Positions 56,477 to 64,000 of a stretch of 64,000 nucleotides of DNA are shown piece by piece. The DNA is from an uncultured Pelagibacteraceae bacterium (GTDB lineage Bacteria; Pseudomonadota; Alphaproteobacteria; Pelagibacterales; AG-422-B15). Position 1 is the first letter of the stretch. The number at the start of each line of letters is the position of its first letter. Position numbers and translations under genes: made by a program. The DNA is taken from positions 124,001 to 188,000 of the forward strand of contig CACNSH010000002.1 of the NCBI GenBank assembly GCA_902622985.1, read 5' to 3'. The notes beneath the pieces were generated by a model. The model was not told where the DNA came from and made no database searches. It saw nothing but the letters and a program-made list of their open reading frames with translations.

Positions 56477-57061
56477 TTACTTTTTGCTTAAAATAAATTC
56501 ATTGCTTGAATCCGCTAACCAATCCCATAAATAATCAGCAAAACTCCATCTAACTGATATATCAAAAACTAGGTCATCTGATAATCTGTCAATGAGGACT
56601 GTTGCCTTACTAATATATGATTGAGCGCATGAATTTCCTTTTGTGAGATATTGATCAAAATTAAGAGGGCAAGCTTTTGTTAAGACTTCAATACTTTTTG
56701 GGCCACTAAGCCTCATCGTCAAGTAATAATCAGATACATCGGTAATTGCGCAAAATAAATCTGAAAGTATTTCTCTTAATCCATTGATAACATTGTCTTT
56801 TTTTTCATCTTCACTTAATAACAAATATTCATTTGGTCCTAACCACAAAACTCTAGTCTCATTATTTCCAGTGACTTCGCCGGCACTTTTTGGAAGACTA
56901 TATGTAAGGTATTTTTCTACTGCATCTCTTGCTTGCACATCATCTTCCTTTAATCTCAAATTAATTTTTCCTAAAAAATCAATTAGCTCCAATGAAATAT
57001 TATCCGAAGCGATTTTTTCTTTTTGTGTAAGAGGGGAAAAAGTTTGCGGTTGATTACTCAT
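56477..57061 (-). CDS. soxG: Sarcosine oxidase gamma subunit
   Basis: Small structural subunit of heterotetrameric sarcosine oxidase. It has 194 residues with the chosen start at 57061 (MSNQPQTFSP). This ATG overlaps the soxA stop in ATGAGTAA, an 8-base coupled junction; the alternative ATG at 57085 would add eight residues. Conserved features include LWLGPNEYLLLSEDE and a C-terminal RWSFADYLWDWLADS. The subunit order alpha-gamma matches other soxBDAG clusters. Confidence 0.85.
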   Translation of the reverse strand: MSNQPQTFSPLTQKEKIASDNISLELIDFLGKINLRLKEDDVQARDAVEKYLTYSLPKSAGEVTGNNETRVLWLGPNEYLLLSEDEKKDNVINGLREILSDLFCAITDVSDYYLTMRLSGPKSIEVLTKACPLNFDQYLTKGNSCAQSYISKATVLIDRLSDDLVFDISVRWSFADYLWDWLADSSNEFILSKK

Positions 57062-60059
57062 TGTTTCTCTTACCTTCTTTGTCATAAAATATTGTATCTG
57101 TCACAGTAGCCTCAATAATCTTACCATTCATAAGTGGTACAACTACTTGTTCACCCATTTTACTAAAACCGTCTTTTAACATCGCTAGAGCAATTGGATA
57201 ACCTAGAGTCGGACTGTAATAACTAGATGTAACATGTCCTAACATTTTCATTGGCGGCTGCTTTAATGCCTTTTCAACAATATGAGATCCTTCTGGAAGA
57301 ACTGTTTTTTTGTCATTAACTAAGAGTCCAACAAATTTTTTTCTATCATGTCTAACGGTATCAGATCTCGTAAAGGATCTCTTTCCAAGAAAATCTTCTT
57401 TCTTCTTTGAAACGATCCAATCCAAATTCATATCATTTGGTGTGACACTTCCATCTGTATCTTGTCCAACGATTATAAATCCTTTCTCAGCACGCAATAC
57501 ATGCATTGTCTCTGTACCATACGGAGTAATATTGTATTTTTTCCCATGTTCCATAAATTTTTCCCAAACATAACGTCCATAACGTGCAGGTACATTAACC
57601 TCATAGCTTAACTCTCCAGTAAAGCTGATTCTGAAGACTCTTGCCTTCACTCCACAAACTTCCCCTTCTCTAAATTTCATGAATGGAAAACTTTCTTTTG
57701 ATAAATCAATATTTGTTAAATCTTTTAAAAATTCTCTTGAATTTGGTCCCGATATAGACAGCACAGCCCACTGTTCAGTGACTGAGGTACAAAACACTTT
57801 CATATCAAGCCATTCTGTCTGTAGAAATTCTTCTAACCAGGACATTACTCTTGCAGCGCCACCTGTTGTTGTTGTCATGTGATAATGATTTTCTCCCAAC
57901 TTACTAGTAACCCCATCATCAAATATCATACCATGCTCATTGCACATTAACCCATATCTGCAGGAGCCAATTTCAAGTTTTGACCAAGCGTTTGTATAAA
58001 TCATATTGAGAAATTTAGCGGCATCAGGTCCTTGTAGATCAATCTTTCCAAGAGTTGATGCATCTAATATACCCAGACTGTTCCTTACTGCTAAACATTC
58101 TCTTTTAACCGCTTGGTGAATATCCTCTTTGTTTTGAGGAAAATAATATGGTCTTTTCCATTGCCCAACATCCTCAAATACAGCTTTATTTTCAACATGC
58201 CATTCATGCATTGATGTTTTTCGTTCAGGGTCAAAAAGCTTGTCAACGCTTCTTCCGGCTATAGCTCCAATCGTCTGAGGAGCATAAGGCGGTCTAAAAG
58301 TTGTGTGACCTATTTCGTCGACAGGTTTATTATGAATATGAGACATTAAAGCCAATGCATTAACATTGGATGTTTTTCCTTGGTCAGTACCCATTCCAGT
58401 TGTTGTATATCTTTTTGTATGTTCTACACTTATATAACCCTCTCTTTGCGCTAGAAAAATATCTGCAGCAGTTACATCGTTTTGAAAATCAATGAAATGT
58501 TTAGATCCTTTTGTAACTTTTTTCTTACCTAACATATATGGCTCAACATCAGAATGTGTGAACTCTATCTCTTCTTTTCCAGTCCAATTAACTTTTTCAA
58601 CGCTATTGAAATTAAGTTCATTAGCTGCTGCTATTCCTGCATCAAATGATTCATTTAGATTTTCTTGTAGATTAAACTGACCATTATTCGAACCAATTAT
58701 TTTTTGGTTTTCGATGATTTTATCAGGAACAAAAGTATTTATCTTTAGATCATATTTTAGTTTACCTCTTGATTGGCTAAAGAGTTGGACTGCTGGATTC
58801 CAACCACCAGACATTAATACGCAATCAGTATGAATATTTTCGACTTCTCCTTTTAGTTGATTTTGATTTTTATCAACTTGCTGTATTTCAATTCTGTTTA
58901 CTTTCTTATAGCCATAGGTCTTAATAACTGAATATGACTTATAAACCGTTATATTTAATGATTTACATTTTTCACTAATTCTTGCATTTAAAAGATCTCT
59001 TGTATCTACGACTGTTACTTTAGCTCCCTTTTCAACAAACTCAAAAGCGGTTAAATAAGCATGGTCATTGTTAGTAAAAAGTACAACTGACTTACCTGGT
59101 AATACTCCGTACCTAGAGAGATACTTTTGACCTGCAGACGCCATCATGATCCCGGGTCTATCATTATCAGCAAAAACAAGTGGTCTTTCAAAAGCTCCTT
59201 GTGCTAAAATAACTTTTTTTGAACGTATACGCCAATATCTCTCTCTCGGTAAAGTATTTGAAAATTCCACATGGTGATTAGTAACTTTTTCTAAAGCCGT
59301 TAAATAGTTGTAATCATAATACCCCATCGCGGTAGTTCTTTTGAGAATTATAACATTGGCTAAACCATCTAATTCATCAATGATCTTCTTCAGCCACTTC
59401 TTTCCATCTTTCTCATTGATGCTAAAATTATAATCTAGGAGATATCCTCCTAATTCTGGATTTTCATCTATAAGTAAGACTTTACAGCCCGAACGTCCTG
59501 CGCCCAAAGCTGCGAGTAAACCTGAGATACCACCACCTACAATAGTGATATCAGTGTAATAAAATTTCTGTTCATATCTATCTGGGTTTTTTGCTGTAGG
59601 TGACTGACCTAACCCAGCGGCTTTTCTTATGAAATGCTCATAAAATAACCACATGCTTGGAGGCCATTTAAATGTTTTGTAATAAAAACCTGCAGGGAAT
59701 ATTCTTGATAGAAAGTTGTTCATTGCTCCAATGTCAAAATTAACTGATGGCCAACAATTTTGGCTAGAAGCTTCTAGACCTTCATAAAGCTCTACTTCTG
59801 TTGCACGAATATTTGGTTCTGTTCGTGCTCCAAGTCCTAATTGGACAATTGCATTTGGCTCCTCTGAACCTGCAGTTAATATTCCTCTTGCGCGATGATA
59901 CTTAAAACTTCTACCTATTAAATGAACATCGTTAGCTAATAACGCAGAAGCTAACGTATCACCCTGATACCCAATATAAGACTTGCCGTTAAAAACAAAG
60001 TTAATTGGTTTTTCCCTATTTACTTTACCGCCGTAAATTGTCCTATTTTGATTACTCAT
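57054..60059 (-). CDS. soxA: Sarcosine oxidase alpha subunit
   Basis: Large subunit of the four-subunit enzyme that oxidises sarcosine to glycine and passes the methyl as methylene-THF. With the start at 60059, about 1001 residues. It has an N-terminal ferredoxin-like 2Fe-2S-lacking region, an NAD-binding Rossmann domain with DITIVGGGISGLLAALGAGRSG-like motif (about residue 170; GGGISGLLAALGAG), and a C-terminal GcvT-like THF-binding domain (about 620-1000; for example GTETMHVLRAEKGFIIVGQD). The start is chosen at the ATGAGTAA overlap with soxD; an ATG at 60083 adds eight residues. Confidence 0.92.
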   Translation of the reverse strand: MSNQNRTIYGGKVNREKPINFVFNGKSYIGYQGDTLASALLANDVHLIGRSFKYHRARGILTAGSEEPNAIVQLGLGARTEPNIRATEVELYEGLEASSQNCWPSVNFDIGAMNNFLSRIFPAGFYYKTFKWPPSMWLFYEHFIRKAAGLGQSPTAKNPDRYEQKFYYTDITIVGGGISGLLAALGAGRSGCKVLLIDENPELGGYLLDYNFSINEKDGKKWLKKIIDELDGLANVIILKRTTAMGYYDYNYLTALEKVTNHHVEFSNTLPRERYWRIRSKKVILAQGAFERPLVFADNDRPGIMMASAGQKYLSRYGVLPGKSVVLFTNNDHAYLTAFEFVEKGAKVTVVDTRDLLNARISEKCKSLNITVYKSYSVIKTYGYKKVNRIEIQQVDKNQNQLKGEVENIHTDCVLMSGGWNPAVQLFSQSRGKLKYDLKINTFVPDKIIENQKIIGSNNGQFNLQENLNESFDAGIAAANELNFNSVEKVNWTGKEEIEFTHSDVEPYMLGKKKVTKGSKHFIDFQNDVTAADIFLAQREGYISVEHTKRYTTTGMGTDQGKTSNVNALALMSHIHNKPVDEIGHTTFRPPYAPQTIGAIAGRSVDKLFDPERKTSMHEWHVENKAVFEDVGQWKRPYYFPQNKEDIHQAVKRECLAVRNSLGILDASTLGKIDLQGPDAAKFLNMIYTNAWSKLEIGSCRYGLMCNEHGMIFDDGVTSKLGENHYHMTTTTGGAARVMSWLEEFLQTEWLDMKVFCTSVTEQWAVLSISGPNSREFLKDLTNIDLSKESFPFMKFREGEVCGVKARVFRISFTGELSYEVNVPARYGRYVWEKFMEHGKKYNITPYGTETMHVLRAEKGFIIVGQDTDGSVTPNDMNLDWIVSKKKEDFLGKRSFTRSDTVRHDRKKFVGLLVNDKKTVLPEGSHIVEKALKQPPMKMLGHVTSSYYSPTLGYPIALAMLKDGFSKMGEQVVVPLMNGKIIEATVTDTIFYDKEGKRNNE

Positions 60060-60336
60060 TTGATATCTCTGGCTTCGCTTCACCCATTTTATATGTTTTT
60101 ATTATTTGATCTGTGACAGTGTCTCTCATTACATTAAACCATCGTCTGCATCCATGATCGTGAGTCCATCTTTCAAAATGGGTTCCTTTTGGATTTTCTC
60201 TGAAAAAAAGATACCTGCCCCATTCTTCATCACTTATTTCAGATGGGTTATCTGGCCTTGCAATGTGAGCTTCGCCGTGACATGTGAATTCTGTCTGATC
60301 TCTTTCCCCACAATATGGACAATTAATTATAAACAT
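60052..60336 (-). CDS. soxD: Sarcosine oxidase delta subunit
   Basis: Small zinc-containing subunit of sarcosine oxidase. It has 94 residues, with Cys6 and Cys9 (NCPYCGERD) and the later His59 and Cys63 (THDHGCRRWF) as likely zinc ligands. The stop overlaps the soxA start by 8 bases, and soxB ends 11 bases upstream of its start. The product fits between beta and alpha subunits in the complex. Confidence 0.92.
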   Translation of the reverse strand: MFIINCPYCGERDQTEFTCHGEAHIARPDNPSEISDEEWGRYLFFRENPKGTHFERWTHDHGCRRWFNVMRDTVTDQIIKTYKMGEAKPEISNE

Positions 60337-60347
60337 AAAAAAAATTA

Positions 60348-61589
60348 TTAATGAGCAACTGCTGCCGCTGCAGCTTCATCAACTAAGGCTCCTGAGAAAT
60401 GTCTTTCTAATGAAAAAGGAGCTGCAATATCGTTTGGCTCTCCTCTAAAAACCGTCTCAGCAAATACATGAGCTGACCCTGGAGTTGCTTTGAATCCCCC
60501 AGTTCCCCAACCGCAGTTAATAAATAAGTCTTTTACAGGCGTCTTGCCTATAATTGGACTTCTATCAGGAGTTACATCTACGATTCCTCCCCAACTGCGA
60601 AGCATTTTAAGTCTTGAGAATATTGGAAATAATTCAACTAGAGGAGCCATCATATGTTCGATCATGTCAAAAGATCCTCTCTGAGAATATGAGTTGTAGG
60701 CATCAGAGCCTGCTCCAACCACTAGTTCACCTTTATCTGATTGACTTACATAAACATGAACGGAGTTTGACATGATGACACAATCTAGAATTGGTTTAAC
60801 AGGCTCGCTTACTAAAGCCTGTAAGGGTACAGAGTTTATTGGGAGAGAAAAACCTGCCATATTAGCTAATACTGAGGAGTGTCCAGCAGGTACGAGACCA
60901 ACTTTATCAACTTTAACAGAACCTTTTGTTGTTTGTAATCCAACAACCTTGCCATTTGAAATATCTATTCCTTTAACCTCACAGTTTTGAATTATATCGA
61001 CACCAAGATTTTCTGCCGCTCTTGCATACCCCCATGCTACGGCATCATGACGCGCCGTTCCCGCTCGCCTCTGAAGTAAAGCCCCTAAAACAGGATACCT
61101 GCCATTAACATTAATATGAGGTATTTTTTTTGCAACTTGATCCTGATTTAGAATTTCAGCGTCAATACCATTTAAATAATTAGAATAACCTCTCCTTGTG
61201 ATTTCTTGCATGTCATGAACCGAGTGCGCTAAGTGAAATAAACCTCTTTGTGAAAACATTACATTAAAATTAAGCTCACTAGAAAGGCCTTCCCATAAAT
61301 TAACAGCATGATTATAAAGAGCTGCACTTTCATCCCATAAGTAATTTGATCTTATTATGGTTGTGTTACGTCCAGTATTACCCCCACCAATCCATCCCTT
61401 CTCAAGAACAGCAATATTTTTAACACCAAATTCTTTTGCTAGGTAATAGGCAGTTCCTAATCCATGACCGCCACCTCCAACTATTACTACATCATATTCA
61501 GGTTTAAGATCAGGACTGCTCCATGCTTTTTCCCAATTCTCATGATAAGAAAATGAATTCTTAACTAAATTGTATAGTGAGTATTTCAT
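60348..61589 (-). CDS. soxB: Sarcosine oxidase beta subunit
   Basis: Catalytic subunit holding FAD and covalently bound FMN. The 413-residue protein has the Rossmann motif VVIVGGGGHGLGTAYYLA (about 34-51) and His181 in GTARHDAVAWG, the residue that binds FMN in characterised enzymes. Further motifs PDRSPIIGK and NCGWGTGGFKATPGSA are typical. It heads the soxB-D-A-G series and its start overlaps the DadA-like gene by 4 bases. Confidence 0.93.
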   Translation of the reverse strand: MKYSLYNLVKNSFSYHENWEKAWSSPDLKPEYDVVIVGGGGHGLGTAYYLAKEFGVKNIAVLEKGWIGGGNTGRNTTIIRSNYLWDESAALYNHAVNLWEGLSSELNFNVMFSQRGLFHLAHSVHDMQEITRRGYSNYLNGIDAEILNQDQVAKKIPHINVNGRYPVLGALLQRRAGTARHDAVAWGYARAAENLGVDIIQNCEVKGIDISNGKVVGLQTTKGSVKVDKVGLVPAGHSSVLANMAGFSLPINSVPLQALVSEPVKPILDCVIMSNSVHVYVSQSDKGELVVGAGSDAYNSYSQRGSFDMIEHMMAPLVELFPIFSRLKMLRSWGGIVDVTPDRSPIIGKTPVKDLFINCGWGTGGFKATPGSAHVFAETVFRGEPNDIAAPFSLERHFSGALVDEAAAAAVAH

Positions 61590-62821
61590 AACTTAAACCT
61601 CTTTACAGAATACGGTGACAAATCTAAATCTGTATTGTTTGCGCAAATTTGTTGTGCAACCAGTTTTCCTGATATGCCGCCTAATGACCACCCAATATGT
61701 TGATGGCCAAAATTATAATAAATATAAGGGTTTTTTAGAGATTGTCCAATCACTGGAAGAGAGTCAGGCACCGACGGCCTGAACCCTACCCATGTTTTTT
61801 GAGGAAGGTCTGCTGAGGGAAAAACTTCCTTTAATGCCCGGTTTAAAAAGTTAAGGACTCTTTCATTTTTTGTTTCATTTAACGCTCCAAATTCAACAAT
61901 TCCACCCGTTCTTAGGCCGTCAGACATAGGTGTAAAATATGTTCCTCGTTCTTGCCAAGATATTGGTCTTTTTACAATGTTCTTCAATTCTGGATTGACT
62001 AAATGGTAACCCCTTTCAGCTTCCAGTGGCACTTTGTCGCCTATATGTTTAAGCAGATCATTAGACCATACTCCAGATGTAATCACGACTCTATCGTGCA
62101 GGGTCTCTTCTGAGTTTGTTTTAATATTTATTTGATTAGTTTCAGTTTTTTTTATGGATATAACTTTCTCTTTTTTGAATTTTCCTCCTTTTTTAATAAA
62201 CAGTTTCATTAATGCTTCGCTAACCTTGATCGGACTTTTTGCAAAATAACTACCTTCAAATAAGGCTCCTTTATAAAAGATATTATTAATATTAGGTTCA
62301 AGATCAGAAATATCATCTCGACTTAGAGTTGTTATTTTAACACCTGTTTCTTCTCTTTTAGGAAAATCTTGTTTTGCAGCATTAAAAAATAATTTTGTAG
62401 ACCATCCATACATGATAGACTCTCTTGATATATAATCTTCTGCATTTGCTTCGTTGAATAGATCTTCATAACCATCATCCATATGTGACAGTAAAGTTGT
62501 TAAATGTTGAACAGTGTGGTTAACTTTTTCATTTCTGCAATTGCTCAAGTATTTAATAATCCATGGAAATGTCTCGCTTAATCGTTTTAGGCTAATGAAT
62601 AAGGGGCTGTTTTTGTTTAGCAATAAATATGGAAATAAATAAAAATAGGATGATGAATTAGTTGGTATATTTGCATATTTTGCATAAGTTCCAGCATTGC
62701 CGTAACTTGCTTGTGATCCAGGATCATTCATGTCATACAAGGTCACATCTTGACCGTACTTCTTAAGCCAATTGGCTGAAGAAATGCCGACAATTCCCGC
62801 TCCTATTACTGCTATTTTCAT
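61586..62821 (-). CDS. DadA-like D-amino-acid dehydrogenase/FAD oxidoreductase
   Basis: A 411-residue flavoprotein of the DAO family. It begins with the FAD motif IGAGIVGISSANWL (GxGxxG at residues 7-12) and has the DadA-like end VGFRPSVPDSLPVIGQS and GHQHIGWSLGGISGKL. It probably oxidises D-amino acids or N-methylated glycine derivatives. It is coupled with soxB by a 4-base overlap, so a role in the same methylated-glycine pathway is plausible. The exact substrate is unknown. Confidence 0.82.
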   Translation of the reverse strand: MKIAVIGAGIVGISSANWLKKYGQDVTLYDMNDPGSQASYGNAGTYAKYANIPTNSSSYFYLFPYLLLNKNSPLFISLKRLSETFPWIIKYLSNCRNEKVNHTVQHLTTLLSHMDDGYEDLFNEANAEDYISRESIMYGWSTKLFFNAAKQDFPKREETGVKITTLSRDDISDLEPNINNIFYKGALFEGSYFAKSPIKVSEALMKLFIKKGGKFKKEKVISIKKTETNQINIKTNSEETLHDRVVITSGVWSNDLLKHIGDKVPLEAERGYHLVNPELKNIVKRPISWQERGTYFTPMSDGLRTGGIVEFGALNETKNERVLNFLNRALKEVFPSADLPQKTWVGFRPSVPDSLPVIGQSLKNPYIYYNFGHQHIGWSLGGISGKLVAQQICANNTDLDLSPYSVKRFKL

Positions 62822-62827
62822 TTGTAA

Positions 62828-63883
62828 CTATTGTGATTTCATTTCTAGAAGTCTGCTTATGGTTCTGTTAAATTTATCTTTCAAATGATATGCACTGCCA
62901 AGATCGCTTATTTCTTTTTCTGTGCTTAAATATAATTTAATTTTATTATCATAGAGAACATCAATTAAATTAATAAATCTTTCTTGAAGATTAGAATTTG
63001 TATTTCCAAAATTTGGAACATTTTCAACGATTAATCTATCAATTAATTTAATTAACTCGAGGTAGTCTTCAGTGCCTCTATTATCGCCACAAATTTCATT
63101 GAATTGAAAACGAGCTATTCTATTAGACAAATTCTTAACAACAAAATTTCTCTTCTTCACACTTATTACTTTATCCTCGACTGAAGTTTTATTTGAATGG
63201 ATAGAAAAAATATCATTTATTTTAAGCTTGCTAACCGGTGAATTTGATAAAAAAAAGTTCTTTTCTTCTTTTAATGATCTTGTTCTATAGTCAATGTCTA
63301 TTGATAGATGATGAATTAGAGAGTTATTTTTAATTAAATTAATAAATGGAATAAAAAGTTCTCTTTGCAGCCCTTCTTTGTATAAGTCTTCTGGGCTGGA
63401 ATTAGAAGTTAATACAATTAAAATATTATTTTTAAAGAACTCCTCAAATAAATGCCCGAGAATCATTGCGTCAGCTATATTTGTGACCTGGAATTCATCA
63501 AAAAATATGAGACTTGATTTCGATTTAATGCCTTTTACAAGTTTTGAAATTATAAAATCTCTTGAATTTTTTTCATTTCTGAGTTGGTGTAATTGATCAT
63601 GTATATTAATCATAAACTCATGAAAATGGACTCTTTGTTTTTCTTTTAAATTTACGTCATCATAGAATAAATCCATAATGAGTGTTTTTCCAATGCCCAC
63701 TCCCCCGTATAAATAAAAGCATTTCTTTTGATTTAAATTGTATCGAAATAGTTTTTTTATAAAATTTCTGCTCGAACCTAACAAAAATTTATCTAATTCA
63801 ATAACTAAATCTTTTTGCTTAATATTATGTTCAATATGCTTATCTTTACAGAGCTGTTCGTAAACTTTTAAAGCTTCTGACAC
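62828..63883 (-). CDS. zapE: Cell-division ATPase ZapE/AFG1-like
   Basis: A 351-residue P-loop ATPase with YGGVGIGKTLIMDLFYD (Walker A at about residues 60-67), Walker B in LIFFDEFQV (about 120-128) and VLTSNSSPEDLYK, as in the AFG1/ZapE family. E. coli ZapE destabilises FtsZ polymers during late division and stress. It sits between the DadA-like gene and the dimethylglycine-dehydrogenase-like tail, though it has no obvious metabolic link with either. Confidence 0.87.
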   Translation of the reverse strand: MSEALKVYEQLCKDKHIEHNIKQKDLVIELDKFLLGSSRNFIKKLFRYNLNQKKCFYLYGGVGIGKTLIMDLFYDDVNLKEKQRVHFHEFMINIHDQLHQLRNEKNSRDFIISKLVKGIKSKSSLIFFDEFQVTNIADAMILGHLFEEFFKNNILIVLTSNSSPEDLYKEGLQRELFIPFINLIKNNSLIHHLSIDIDYRTRSLKEEKNFFLSNSPVSKLKINDIFSIHSNKTSVEDKVISVKKRNFVVKNLSNRIARFQFNEICGDNRGTEDYLELIKLIDRLIVENVPNFGNTNSNLQERFINLIDVLYDNKIKLYLSTEKEISDLGSAYHLKDKFNRTISRLLEMKSQ

Positions 63884-63895
63884 TTTTTCAAGTAG

Positions 63896-64000
63896 CTAAG
63901 ATCTAAGTTTCTGATTATCAGGATCGTATGGACTTTCGGGTATTACCGTTACATCAAACATATCTCCCAAAATATCGATCTTTAACTTTGTGCCGACTTC
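63896..64000 (-). CDS. C-terminal end of a dimethylglycine/sarcosine dehydrogenase-like GcvT-domain protein (partial)
   Basis: Only the last 34 residues are visible; the frame is open to the window edge and ends in TAG at 63896. The residues VGTKLKIDILGDMFDVTVIP and ESPYDPDNQKLRS match the C-terminal GcvT beta-barrel end of FAD-dependent dimethylglycine or sarcosine dehydrogenases. The protein would demethylate N-methyl glycines and feed methylene-THF. It is 12 bases upstream of zapE. Its identity rests on a short segment, so it could also be another GcvT-domain protein. Confidence 0.6.
   Translation of the reverse strand, partial: EVGTKLKIDILGDMFDVTVIPESPYDPDNQKLRS

Noticed and set aside
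1-64000. tRNA genes, CRISPR arrays, insertion sequences, prophage or defence genes
   Set aside because: No gap is long enough for unseen large elements, and no repeat-spacer pattern, transposase, integrase or tRNA-like cloverleaf was noticed.

Overview
This window looks like a stretch of chromosome from a streamlined, AT-rich, free-living alphaproteobacterium, probably marine. The group is inferred from gene order (lptF-lptG-lptD-surA-ksgA facing gmk; panB-TPR-bamB-der; dnaB-alr-cvpA), the eukaryote-like NADP isocitrate dehydrogenase, and a GTTC-N7-GTTC-like SOS box before recA. SoxBDAG and a photolyase suit a surface-water bacterium; a HIMB59/AEGEAN-169-like or low-GC SAR116-like lineage is a guess. 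Coding density is very high, the longest gap is about 230 bases, and I see no tRNA, rRNA, insertion sequence, phage gene or CRISPR array.

Layout. 1-2.2 kb: end of purN, then ndk and pepA. 2.3-8.6 kb: outer-membrane biogenesis (lptF, lptG, lptD, a shortened surA), rsmA and gmk. 8.5-11.8 kb: fatty-acid synthesis (fabD, fabG, acpP, fabF). 11.8-19.2 kb: rpsF-rpsR-rplI, dnaB, alr, an MMPL/RND-like exporter, cvpA and an SDR. 19.2-22.7 kb: panB, a YfgM-like TPR protein, bamB and a der gene that encodes only one G domain. 22.8-27.7 kb is the most accessory-looking part: a cupin, an unknown membrane-anchored protein, photolyase, a GNAT, a saccharopine-dehydrogenase-like enzyme, a possible 31-residue CxxC microprotein and a YdhR-like protein. 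27.7-31.8 kb: guaA, a TPR protein, guaB, rlmE. 31.9-41.2 kb: one efflux operon (TolC, PadR regulator, adaptor, two RND permeases) with two matching 17-bp operators in its promoter. 41.2-47.3 kb: LOG-family protein, icd, alaS, recA, dksA. 47.4-54.2 kb: MoxR/VWA pair, DMT transporter, dusA, nitroreductase, glutathione peroxidase, pirin, quinone oxidoreductase. 54.2-64 kb: PAP2 phosphatase, MBL hydrolase, DUF983, soxG-soxA-soxD-soxB, a DadA-like oxidase, zapE and the tail of a dimethylglycine-dehydrogenase-like protein.

Themes. Lpt, SurA and BamB serve outer-membrane assembly. Fab enzymes, PanB and AcpP connect through pantothenate-derived phosphopantetheine. Sox, the DadA-like oxidase and the dimethylglycine-dehydrogenase tail suggest degradation of N-methylated glycines to feed C1 metabolism. 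The strongest novelty is domain-level reduction of conserved proteins: Der without its first G domain, SurA without its PPIase domains, bS18 without its basic N-terminus, and an SDR lacking the catalytic lysine. In addition, all six convergent gene pairs overlap tail to tail.
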